A stretch of 15,427 nucleotides of DNA from Ilumatobacteraceae bacterium (GTDB lineage: Bacteria; Actinomycetota; Acidimicrobiia; Acidimicrobiales; Ilumatobacteraceae). The notes below the pieces were generated by a model that was not told the origin of the DNA, searched no databases, and saw only the letters and a list, made by a program, of their open reading frames with translations. The position numbers and the translations under genes were made by a program. The stretch lies in NCBI GenBank assembly GCA_016650435.1, contig JAENVT010000320.1, positions 1-15,427 of the forward strand. Reading direction: 5' to 3'. Below are positions 1-5,699 of this stretch, in pieces (position 1 is the stretch's first letter; each line of letters starts with the position of its first letter).

Positions 1-412
1 CGGCGATCGCGGTGTGGTGCACGGCGACTTTCGGCTCGGCAACGTGATTGTTGGCGACGATGGACTGCGGGCAGTGCTCGACTGGGAGCTGGTGCACATC
101 GGCGATCCGATGGAGGATCTCGGCTGGCTGTGTGTCAAGGCGTGGCGCTTCGGATCTTCGAAGCCGGCCGCGGGCGTCGGGGAGTACGAGCAACTGTTCG
201 AGGCGTACGCGGCGGCCGGTGGCGGAGCGGTCGATCCCGACATCGTGCGCTGGTGGGAGGTGCTCGGCACGATGAAATGGGGGATCATGTGCATCATGCA
301 GGCCAACGCCCATCTTACCGGGGTCTCGCGGAGTCACGAACTCGCGGCGATCGGCCGGCGGGTCTGCGAGAACGAACACGATCTGTTCCTGGCCTTGGAG
401 GGCCACTGGTGA
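1..412 (+). CDS. Phosphotransferase family protein (APH fold), C-terminal part
   Basis: This is the C-terminal end of an aminoglycoside-phosphotransferase/choline-kinase-like protein; the reading frame is open to the left edge, so the 5' part is missing. The visible sequence opens GDRGVVHGDFRLGN, which contains the Brenner-type catalytic loop (H-G-D-x-x-x-x-N; Asp is the catalytic base and Asn a metal ligand). About 14 residues later comes LDWE, the metal-binding Asp segment equivalent to DFG. The rest is helical, as in the family's C-lobe. Such proteins in actinobacteria and proteobacteria often sit beside acyl-CoA dehydrogenase genes and are annotated only as phosphotransferases; the substrate is unknown and resistance should not be assumed. 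The stop TGA overlaps the GTG start of the DUF6285 gene, so the two are probably co-translated. The family call is strong, the substrate is not. Confidence 0.88.
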   Translation, partial: GDRGVVHGDFRLGNVIVGDDGLRAVLDWELVHIGDPMEDLGWLCVKAWRFGSSKPAAGVGEYEQLFEAYAAAGGGAVDPDIVRWWEVLGTMKWGIMCIMQANAHLTGVSRSHELAAIGRRVCENEHDLFLALEGHW

Positions 413-753
413 AACCTCACGACGTGCCATCCACGGGCGAACTCGTCGAGGCGGTCCGCGAATGGCTGCAAAGCGATGTGCTGGCAGCGACTGACGGTCG
501 GCTGCAATATCACACCCGCGTTGCGATCAACGTCTTGTCAATCGTCGAACGCGAGCTGGCGCTCGGAGTAGCGCACGAGGAGGCTCATCTCGATCGACTG
601 CGCTCGTTGGGAGTTGCCGACGACGCAGAACTCGCAGCCGCGATCAGATCCGGAGAGCTCGACGACCGACTCTCCGAGATACGGGCACTGGTGTGGGAAT
701 CGGTTCGCGACAAGCTGGCCGTTGCCAACCCGAAGTATCTGACGTCACCGTGA
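409..753 (+). CDS. DUF6285 domain protein, partner of the phosphotransferase
   Basis: A 114-residue protein that looks like the DUF6285 family. Seen directly: an N-terminal HDVPSTGELVEAVREWL segment, a central RLQYHTRVAINVLSIVERE helix, a LGVADDAELAAAIRSGELDD segment and a C-terminal RDKLAVANPKYL tail. These blocks match my memory of DUF6285 proteins, which typically follow an APH-like phosphotransferase and lie near fatty-acid or acyl-CoA genes. The start is taken as GTG 409, which overlaps the upstream stop as GTGA, in place of longer in-frame possibilities that would run inside the upstream gene. The protein is predicted soluble and mainly helical, with no catalytic motif I recognise. It may be a small accessory or regulatory subunit of the kinase, but that is inference. 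Its end overlaps the convergent rlmN end by 9 bp. Confidence 0.82.
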   Translation: MKPHDVPSTGELVEAVREWLQSDVLAATDGRLQYHTRVAINVLSIVERELALGVAHEEAHLDRLRSLGVADDAELAAAIRSGELDDRLSEIRALVWESVRDKLAVANPKYLTSP

Positions 754-1788
754 TCGGCTGATCGTCACCGGCTGACCGGCGGCCAACTGTCCGCACGCCG
801 CGTCGATGTCGGTGCCCCGGTTGCGGCGCACCGTGGCGTTGACGCCGAGCGATTCCAGGGTGTCGCGAAAGTCGTGTACGCGCCGCAACGGCGAACCGAC
901 CGTCGGATACCCAGGGGTCGGGTTGAGTGGGATGAGGTTGACGTGGGCCGGCAGGCGAAATCGGCGGCACAACCTGGCGAGCTCGGCGGCATCGCTCGAT
1001 CGATCGTTGACGCCATCGATCATCGCCCATTCGAAACTCAGCCGCCGGCCCTTCACGGCCAAGTAGTCGGCGCATGCCTCCATCAATTCGTCGATCGGGT
1101 AGCGCTTGTTGATGGGCACCAGCTCGTCGCGTAGCTGATCGTTGGCGGCGTGCAATGAGACCGCCAGGTTGACCGGCAGTGGTCGCTCGGTCAGCCGGCG
1201 GATGCCTGGCACCAGCCCGACGGTCGAGATCGTCAGCTTGCGCGCCGACAACCCGAGATCCGTGTGCATCCGTTCGACCGAATCCCACACCGCACCCTCG
1301 TTGGCCAGCGGCTCGCCCATTCCCATGAAGACAACGTTGCCGAGACGGCGCTCCATGCGGCGCGCTTCGCGGGCGGCGACGGCGACCTGCTCGACGATCT
1401 CGCCGACCGTGAGGTGGCGAGCAAACCCCGCCTGCCCCGTTGCGCAGAAGCCGCATCCCATCGCACAGCCGACCTGACTGCTGACACAGACCGTGACGCG
1501 GTCGGGGTACAGCATCAACACGGTCTCGATGCGTTTACCGTCGTGTAGTTCCCACAGGTACTTGATCGTGTCGCCTCCGTCGCTGACACGGCGCACGACG
1601 ACCTGCAGCGCAGGCACGAGCCGCTCGGTCAGCGTCGCCCGCAACGCTTTGGGAAGGTTGGTCATCTCCGACGGTGTCGACAGGTTCTGGTACAACCCCT
1701 GCCAGATCTGATCGACCCGGTAGCGCGGCTCACCCTCGAGCAACTCGGCCAGTTCGACCCGGCTCGGTTGGTAGAGGGACGTCGTCAC
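745..1788 (-). CDS. rlmN: Dual-specificity rRNA/tRNA adenine-C2 methyltransferase RlmN
   Basis: RlmN is a radical-SAM enzyme that methylates C2 of A2503 in 23S rRNA and of A37 in some tRNAs. The 347-residue length is normal for the family. The 4Fe-4S binding motif CxxxCxxC is at C108, C112 and C115 (GCAMGCGFC). The segment VVFMGMGEPLAN (GGEP-like SAM site), the STVGLVPGI strand and LAVSLHA follow in the expected order. The C-terminal catalytic cysteine is C332 in GTDIDAACGQL; the other catalytic cysteine of the family is C115's neighbour region, which I did not assign. The start GTG (1786-1788) overlaps the TGA of the upstream M3 peptidase gene and has no clear Shine-Dalgarno, so translation is probably coupled. 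It is the last gene of the mshD-pepF-rlmN run and its end overlaps the convergent DUF6285 gene. Cfr is unlikely given the lineage and housekeeping context. Confidence 0.96.
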   Translation of the reverse strand: MTTSLYQPSRVELAELLEGEPRYRVDQIWQGLYQNLSTPSEMTNLPKALRATLTERLVPALQVVVRRVSDGGDTIKYLWELHDGKRIETVLMLYPDRVTVCVSSQVGCAMGCGFCATGQAGFARHLTVGEIVEQVAVAAREARRMERRLGNVVFMGMGEPLANEGAVWDSVERMHTDLGLSARKLTISTVGLVPGIRRLTERPLPVNLAVSLHAANDQLRDELVPINKRYPIDELMEACADYLAVKGRRLSFEWAMIDGVNDRSSDAAELARLCRRFRLPAHVNLIPLNPTPGYPTVGSPLRRVHDFRDTLESLGVNATVRRNRGTDIDAACGQLAAGQPVTISRSR

Positions 1789-3590
1789 ACGTCGGCGGCC
1801 AACGCCGAGTATTGCTCGATGTGACCGCGCAACACATCGAGGCTCGCTGTCCAGAACGATTCATCCGAGACGTCGAACCCGAACACCGCGCCGAGTTCCT
1901 CTGCGGTGTTCATGCCGGCGCGTGACAGCACGTCGTCGTACGACGCTTGAAATCGCTGCGGATCTTCGCGGTACTTGGCGAACAGACCAAGCCCGAACAA
2001 AAGCCCATAGGTGTAGGGCCAGTTGTAGAAATGTGCGCCGTAGTAGTGCGGCTTCACGGCCCACATGTAGGGGTGGGCGGTCGATTGATCGAGACCATCT
2101 CCGTATGCATCAGCCTGCGCAGAGAGCATCATCTCGTTCAGCTCCGACACGCCCAGTGTGCGCCGTTGCCTGCGGGCGAACACCTCGGTCTCGAACGTCA
2201 ACCTGCTGCGAATGTCGACGATGGTCTGCACAGCTCCGAGCAGATTGACGTCGAGCAGAGCAAGCCGATCGAGGCCGGTGAGATGCGTCAGCCCTTCTTC
2301 GACCACGAGTGTCTCGCAGAAGATGCTTGCCGTTTCGGCCAACGCCATCGGCATGTGTCGCTGCAGTGCCGTGCGGTGTGCAAGTTGGGTGTTGTGATAC
2401 GCGTGTCCGAGTTCGTGAGCGGTGGTCTGGGCAGAGTCGACACTGCCATTCCAGTTGAGGAACACCAACGAGCGATCGTCGACGAACGGCATGCAGAACG
2501 CGCCGCCACGCTTGCCATCGCGTGGGCCGGCATCGATCCACTGCTCGCTGATTGCCCGGTCGACGAGCCCGCCGAGAGGCTGGCTGTACGAGGTGAATGC
2601 CCCGCGTACGATATCCAAGCCATCCGTCCATGAAATCGAACTCGGCGCAAACGGGAGCGGGGCGAACAGGTCGTACCACGGCAGCGGGCCGGGACGGCCG
2701 TGCAGTCGCGCCTTCGTGTGCATCCAGCGACGGAGGTCGGGGAGTGCCGCGTCGACAGCTGCCTGCATCGAATCGAACGTCGCCCGGGTGACGTTGTTGG
2801 CGAAGAGAGAGGCCTCGATGGGGTTGTCCCAACCGCGCCGTCGGTTGACGATGTTGGCCTCACCCTTCACCGAGTTCATCGCGGCTGCGCAGGCCACCGC
2901 GATAGTCGGCCAGGCACGCATCTCAGCTTCGTATGCCGCCTGGCGAACTGCCGGATCGGCGTGAGTCTCCAACCCGCGAATAGCGGCCATGGGCATGGTC
3001 TGGGCACCATCGGGAAACTCGACCACTTCGGTGAGCTGCGAGGTGACGTCGGCGTGCATTCGTTCCCACGCGGTCGAACCCGTGATGCTCACCTCGGCGT
3101 ACAGGCCTTCTTCGGATTCCGACATCTGGTGCGCGGCCCGCGCTGCGAGAAAGGTGAGTGGGCCGCGGTGTTCGGCGACCTCACTGCTGACTTCCGCCAG
3201 TGCGTCGACGCCCAGCGAACTGACCCAGTCGGCAAGGCGAGCGAGCAGCGGTCGCTGCCGCGACTCGATCACCTCGAGCTCGCTGAGCAACCCCTGGGCG
3301 GTCTCGTCGAAGCTGTCGGTCGACACCGTGGCGTAGACGTACGCACCGACGACGTCGATGCGCTGCGCGTTGTCGTTGACGGCTCGAAGAACAGCGTCGG
3401 CTGCTTCTCCATCTGCCTCGGTCACAGCTCGATTCTCGCATCGGCGAATGTCGTGCTCGTCGAACAACGCGGTCAGCCGCGTCGAATCGGCGTCGGTCTG
3501 TTCGAGGGAGTCGACGAACGATCGCGACTCGAACGATTCATGTACATCGGCCACACTCCAGCGGGGGAGTGTTTCGGTCGTGTCGGTCAT
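1785..3590 (-). CDS. M3 family oligoendopeptidase (PepF-like)
   Basis: A cytosolic zinc metallopeptidase of the M3 (oligoendopeptidase F/thimet) family that would cleave short peptides; 601 residues is typical. The zinc motif HELGH is at H392-E393-H396, with the downstream glutamate ligand in ALAETAS (E419). The C-terminal block KPHYYGAHFYNWPYTYGLLFGLGLF-like region (described by key residues H-Y-Y...F-Y-N-W-P-Y...G) holds the family's substrate-binding Tyr/His residues. No signal peptide is seen. I chose the ATG at 3588-3590 (MTDTTETLPRW): a CCGGAG Shine-Dalgarno lies 7 nt upstream, while the open frame upstream of it runs into mshD and looks non-native (rich in T, P and R). The gene follows mshD by 13 bp and overlaps rlmN by GTGA. 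The family assignment is firm; the physiological peptides are unknown. Confidence 0.95.
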   Translation of the reverse strand: MTDTTETLPRWSVADVHESFESRSFVDSLEQTDADSTRLTALFDEHDIRRCENRAVTEADGEAADAVLRAVNDNAQRIDVVGAYVYATVSTDSFDETAQGLLSELEVIESRQRPLLARLADWVSSLGVDALAEVSSEVAEHRGPLTFLAARAAHQMSESEEGLYAEVSITGSTAWERMHADVTSQLTEVVEFPDGAQTMPMAAIRGLETHADPAVRQAAYEAEMRAWPTIAVACAAAMNSVKGEANIVNRRRGWDNPIEASLFANNVTRATFDSMQAAVDAALPDLRRWMHTKARLHGRPGPLPWYDLFAPLPFAPSSISWTDGLDIVRGAFTSYSQPLGGLVDRAISEQWIDAGPRDGKRGGAFCMPFVDDRSLVFLNWNGSVDSAQTTAHELGHAYHNTQLAHRTALQRHMPMALAETASIFCETLVVEEGLTHLTGLDRLALLDVNLLGAVQTIVDIRSRLTFETEVFARRQRRTLGVSELNEMMLSAQADAYGDGLDQSTAHPYMWAVKPHYYGAHFYNWPYTYGLLFGLGLFAKYREDPQRFQASYDDVLSRAGMNTAEELGAVFGFDVSDESFWTASLDVLRGHIEQYSALAADV

Positions 3591-3597
3591 TGATGTG

Positions 3598-3603
3598 CTC
3601 CGG
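3598..3603 (-). promoter_or_regulatory. Ribosome binding site deciding the M3 peptidase start
   Basis: On the minus strand the sequence reads CCGGAG, then 7 nt, then ATG. It lies in the 13-bp gap after the mshD stop and supports the downstream ATG at 3590 over the longer reading frame that begins inside mshD. Confidence 0.7.
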
Positions 3604-4512
3604 TCATGTCGTGCGCTTAATGTCGGCCAGGTAGGCGTGGTCGGCGTGGTGAATCGTGAATCCAAGTCGTTCGTACAGCGACATCGCCGCGGCGTTGTCT
3701 GCGTCGACGTGCAGCATGCCGGTTGTCAGACCCTGTTCCGCGAGATGCTCGAGCCCGGCGATGGTCAGGGCTTTGCCGAGCCCGTGGCCGTGATACGTGG
3801 GGTCGACAGCGATCACATAGATCTCGCCCATCGGTGGCTCGGTGTTGCTGTGAACCTTCGTCCAACAGAACGCAGCGAGCTTGCCGTCGCGTTCGTGAAG
3901 GAGAAAGCCGGCAGGATCGAACCACGGCTCGGCCTCTCGTCGGCGCAGGGTTTCGATCGTCCAGCCACCTTGTTCGGGATGATCGTGGAATGCCGCGTTG
4001 TTGACCCGAAGCCATTCCGCTTCATCGCGGCCGACGACGAAGGACCGTGTCTCGACCGTGCCGGGCTCGTCGATCGGCAGGCTGCGGCGCATCTGCAGCA
4101 GGCGTCGCCCCAGGGACAACCCGACCCCATCGGCGATTACGTCAGCGCGATCGTCGGGATGATGGACCCACCAGTTGACTCGACCGCCGCCGTCGGCGGC
4201 TATGACTTCGATTGCCACGTGCAGGAGTTGAGACGTGAGTTCGTCGACCCATGCTCGCTCGGAGGGTGCAATGACCAACTCGACGACTGTCGACATGTTG
4301 GCGCTGGCCAGCTGGGCGTAGCCATCGAGCACGCCTGTCTCGCCGTACGCGAGCACGGCGACGAAGCCCTGGCTGCCGTGGTCTTCGAGGTCGACCAGCA
4401 GGTTGTCGGAGAGCGCTTGGAAGCCGTCGTGATTCTCTGCCTCGGCCAGCAGAGCGCCGACTGCGGCGAACTCGCGTTCATCGAGCTTGCGCCGGGTCTC
4501 GATACGCCACAT
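3604..4512 (-). CDS. mshD: Mycothiol synthase (MshD), tandem GNAT acetyltransferase
   Basis: MshD acetylates Cys-GlcN-Ins with acetyl-CoA in the last step of mycothiol synthesis, the low-molecular-weight thiol of actinobacteria. The protein has 302 residues, close to known MshD. It has two GNAT halves: a degenerate N-terminal one (about 1-145, with LDGYAQL and VELVIAP) and an active C-terminal one (about 155-302). The latter carries AAFCWTKVH (213-221), GEIYVIAVDP (229-238), the acetyl-CoA pyrophosphate loop YHGHGLGKAL (240-249) and LHVDADNAAAMSLYERLGF (267-285). These blocks match MshD better than a generic GNAT. The ATG at 4512 is chosen over an upstream GTG-type extension because MWRIETRRKL begins the domain. 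There is no good Shine-Dalgarno, but a TAACCT box lies 8 nt upstream on the minus strand. It heads an apparent operon with pepF and rlmN. Confidence 0.9.
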   Translation of the reverse strand: MWRIETRRKLDEREFAAVGALLAEAENHDGFQALSDNLLVDLEDHGSQGFVAVLAYGETGVLDGYAQLASANMSTVVELVIAPSERAWVDELTSQLLHVAIEVIAADGGGRVNWWVHHPDDRADVIADGVGLSLGRRLLQMRRSLPIDEPGTVETRSFVVGRDEAEWLRVNNAAFHDHPEQGGWTIETLRRREAEPWFDPAGFLLHERDGKLAAFCWTKVHSNTEPPMGEIYVIAVDPTYHGHGLGKALTIAGLEHLAEQGLTTGMLHVDADNAAAMSLYERLGFTIHHADHAYLADIKRTT

Positions 4513-4586
4513 GATCCCCGAGGTTAATGGCGGCGCGACGGCAGAGGCGCCTGCGATTGCTGCCCGGGTTGAATAGTGTCGATTCC
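4513..4586. promoter_or_regulatory. Divergent mshD/nth promoter region
   Basis: This 74-bp gap separates the divergent starts of mshD (minus) and nth (plus). Towards nth there is CTGCGA at 4551-4556, 17 nt, TAGTGT at 4574-4579, 7 nt, then ATG 4587. Towards mshD the minus strand has TAACCT (4521-4526) 8 nt before ATG 4512. Neither gene has a clear Shine-Dalgarno. The spacing is that expected when transcription starts at or next to the A of the start codon, giving leaderless mRNA, which is common in actinobacteria. An 8-bp palindrome AGGCGCCT at 4545-4552 lies between them and touches the nth -35 box. The -35 boxes are weak, so this is a moderate prediction. Confidence 0.5.
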
Positions 4587-5249
4587 ATGGCAAAGCCGCG
4601 CACCCCGAAGGGTCGCACTCTCGAGGTTGCTCGCCGTCTTGCCGATGCCTATCCCGATCCCGTGTGTGAACTGGATCACACCAATGGCTTCGAGCTGCTA
4701 GCCGCCACGATTCTTTCAGCCCAATCCACCGATGCCCGTGTCAACATCGTGACGCCCGCGCTGTTTCGCCGCTACCCGACTGCGGCTGATCTCGCGGCGG
4801 CGAACCCTGCGGACGTCGAGGAGCTCATCCGATCGACGGGCTTCTACAAGAACAAGACCAAGAGCCTGATCGGCATGGCCCAAGCCTTGGTCGAACGCTT
4901 CGACGGCGAGGTACCGACTGCACTCGACGACCTCGTCACATTGCCTGGTGTGGGACGCAAGACCGCAAACGTTGTGCGCAGCGTTGCCTTCGATCTGCCC
5001 GGACTGCCGGTCGACACTCATGTCCTCAGGCTTTCGAAGCGGTTGGGCCTCAGCGAGTTGCAGGATCCGGTGAAGCTCGAGCTCGTACTGAACTCGTACC
5101 TGCCTCCGGCCGCGAGGGGTCCGTTCAGCTTGCGAATGATTCTTCACGGGCGCCGGGTGTGCGACGCGAAACGCCCGAACTGCTTCGAATGTGTGCTCGA
5201 AGACATTTGCCCGTCGTCGCGGGTGCCGCGCCGAGCGTCACGAAAATAG
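4587..5249 (+). CDS. nth: Endonuclease III (DNA glycosylase/AP lyase)
   Basis: Nth removes oxidised pyrimidines from DNA in base-excision repair and nicks the abasic site. The 220-residue protein has the helix-hairpin-helix LPGVGRKTANVV with the catalytic lysine K125 and the catalytic aspartate D143 in PVDTHV. The C-terminal 4Fe-4S motif C-x6-C-x2-C-x5-C is complete (C192, C199, C202, C208). LLAATILSAQSTD (38-49) is the typical N-terminal helix. The start ATG 4587 gives MAKPRTPKGRT; an in-frame start 60 nt earlier would reach into the promoter region and adds an atypical R-rich leader. There is no clear Shine-Dalgarno; a TAGTGT box 7 nt before the ATG suggests leaderless translation. The gene is divergent from mshD and stands alone. 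All catalytic and cluster residues are present, so it should be functional. Confidence 0.97.
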   Translation: MAKPRTPKGRTLEVARRLADAYPDPVCELDHTNGFELLAATILSAQSTDARVNIVTPALFRRYPTAADLAAANPADVEELIRSTGFYKNKTKSLIGMAQALVERFDGEVPTALDDLVTLPGVGRKTANVVRSVAFDLPGLPVDTHVLRLSKRLGLSELQDPVKLELVLNSYLPPAARGPFSLRMILHGRRVCDAKRPNCFECVLEDICPSSRVPRRASRK

Positions 5250-5274
5250 CTCGAAAACTACGGAGAGTGGCGGC

Positions 5275-5302
5275 TTGCGAAGAAATCGATTCGGTGTATA
5301 GT
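5275..5302 (+). promoter_or_regulatory. Putative sigma-70/SigA-type promoter of the small RNA
   Basis: TTGCGA at 5275-5280 and TATAGT at 5297-5302 are separated by 16 nt, the best promoter-like pair in the window. Transcription would begin near A5309. It starts 25 bp after the nth stop, and the next signal downstream on this strand is an intrinsic terminator, not a gene, so it would drive a short non-coding transcript. A perfect 10-bp palindrome GTGAATTCAC (5301-5310) overlaps the end of the -10 box and the predicted start site, where a repressor could bind. This is prediction from sequence only. Confidence 0.5.
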
Positions 5303-5308
5303 GAATTC

Positions 5309-5409
5309 ACCAACCAGGTTCCCGCCACCTGGTTTGCGGGCGATGCTGGGATCCGCCGCCTAGCATTGCAGAGCGACGGCCCCGGTTCTCGGGGCCGTCG
5401 CCGCTTTTT
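5309..5409 (+). ncRNA. Candidate structured small RNA of about 100 nt
   Basis: Between a promoter-like sequence and a strong terminator lies about 100 nt with several perfect helices. Hairpin 1 pairs AACCAGGT (5312-5319) with ACCTGGTT (5327-5334) around a 7-nt loop. The loop segment CCCGC (5321-5325) can instead pair with GCGGG (5336-5340); with a 1-nt linker a true pseudoknot would be strained, so the two pairings are probably alternatives. Hairpin 2 pairs ATGCT (5343-5347) with AGCAT (5362-5366), extended by G-T and C-G pairs. Hairpin 3 is the terminator. No ribosome binding site plus ORF is evident. I do not recognise a named family: it lacks the SRP RNA, tmRNA and 6C signatures. It could be a trans-acting sRNA or only an elaborate nth 3' end. 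Moderate confidence that it is transcribed and structured; function unknown. Confidence 0.5.
5373..5409 (+). terminator. Strong rho-independent terminator
   Basis: GCGACGGCCCC (5373-5383) pairs perfectly with GGGGCCGTCGC (5391-5401), and G5384-C5390 adds a twelfth pair around a 5-nt loop. The stem is followed by CGC and then TTTTT (5405-5409). The T-tract exists only on the plus-strand side, so the terminator acts on rightward transcription from the candidate sRNA and/or nth. No other hairpin of this quality was seen in the window. Confidence 0.85.
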
Positions 5410-5430
5410 GGGCCAGTGTTTTTGCCGGTT

Positions 5431-5625
5431 TCAGGTGATCAGCTTCAACGCCCGGCGCAACAGGCGCCCGGCATTGCGCAACCCTTGCTCGGCCTCGCCA
5501 ACCGCCGCCCGGAGATCCTCGCGCCCCGCTGGGATCTCCAACGGGCCGACCTCCGCCAGCTGTTGCCGATATCGCTCTACGTGTTCGGCGATAACCGTCA
5601 GAGTTGCGGCAACGGGATCGTTCAT
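5431..5625 (-). CDS. Hypothetical 64-residue helical protein
   Basis: A small minus-strand ORF starting at ATG 5625 (MNDPVAATLTVIAEHVERYRQQL) and ending LLRRALKLIT. The sequence is regular and amphipathic, with two predicted helices separated by a GPLEIPAGRED turn; there is no transmembrane segment, cysteine pair or recognisable DNA-binding motif. A GGGA lies close before the ATG. The longer in-frame version from 5697 adds 24 poor-quality residues that would cover the hisC promoter, so I prefer the short one. It is divergent from hisC (74 bp apart) and faces the sRNA terminator. Its composition (A, E, L, R) resembles a real actinobacterial protein more than a shadow frame, and no other gene occupies the position. 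I do not recognise the family, and function is unknown. Confidence 0.55.
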   Translation of the reverse strand: MNDPVAATLTVIAEHVERYRQQLAEVGPLEIPAGREDLRAAVGEAEQGLRNAGRLLRRALKLIT

Positions 5626-5650
5626 CGTCCCAGTCTGGCGCGACTCATTG

Positions 5651-5675
5651 CGAAATCGAGAGTTCCTCGATTGCG
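5651..5675. repeat. Palindrome upstream of hisC (candidate operator)
   Basis: Inverted arms CGAAATCGAG (5651-5660) and CTCGATTGCG (5666-5675) flank a 5-nt spacer AGTTC; nine of ten positions pair, with a perfect 7-bp core (AATCGAG with CTCGATT). It lies in the 74-bp gap between the divergent 64-residue gene and hisC, centred 37 bp before the GTG at 5700 and covering where the hisC -35 box would be. That position suits a repressor or activator site. It has no T-tract, so it is not a terminator. Confidence 0.5.
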
Positions 5676-5685
5676 GCGCTGTCGG

Positions 5686-5691
5686 TATCGT
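5686..5691 (+). promoter_or_regulatory. Possible -10 box of a leaderless hisC transcript
   Basis: TATCGT is followed by 8 nt and the GTG start of hisC, and no Shine-Dalgarno is visible before that GTG. The arrangement fits a leaderless mRNA starting at or near 5700. No convincing -35 box is present, so an activator or the upstream palindrome may matter. Confidence 0.35.
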
Positions 5692-5699
5692 GGCCACCT

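Noticed and set aside
1002..1024. Run of CGAT repeats inside rlmN
   Set aside because: Ordinary codon use (Asp, Arg and Ser codons) in a conserved coding region; not a repeat array.
3358..4527. Plus-strand open frame of 389 codons opposite mshD and the peptidase gene
   Set aside because: The opposite strand encodes MshD and an M3 peptidase with intact motifs; this frame has none.
4527..4586. Longer N-terminus for endonuclease III
   Set aside because: It would translate the divergent promoter region into an R/L-rich leader not typical of the family; ATG 4587 sits at a leaderless distance from a TAGTGT box.
5351..5368. Resemblance of CCGCCGCCTAGCA to the conserved 3' part of ZTP riboswitches (CCGCCTGGGC)
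   Set aside because: Only a few bases match, the remaining conserved elements are missing, and the next plus-strand gene begins about 290 nt beyond the terminator, so it does not look like a riboswitch leader.
5309..5409. Assignment of the candidate sRNA to SRP RNA, tmRNA or the actinobacterial 6C RNA
   Set aside because: It lacks the GGAAGGAAGCA-type SRP loop, is too short and has no tag frame for tmRNA, and has no loops with six cytosines.
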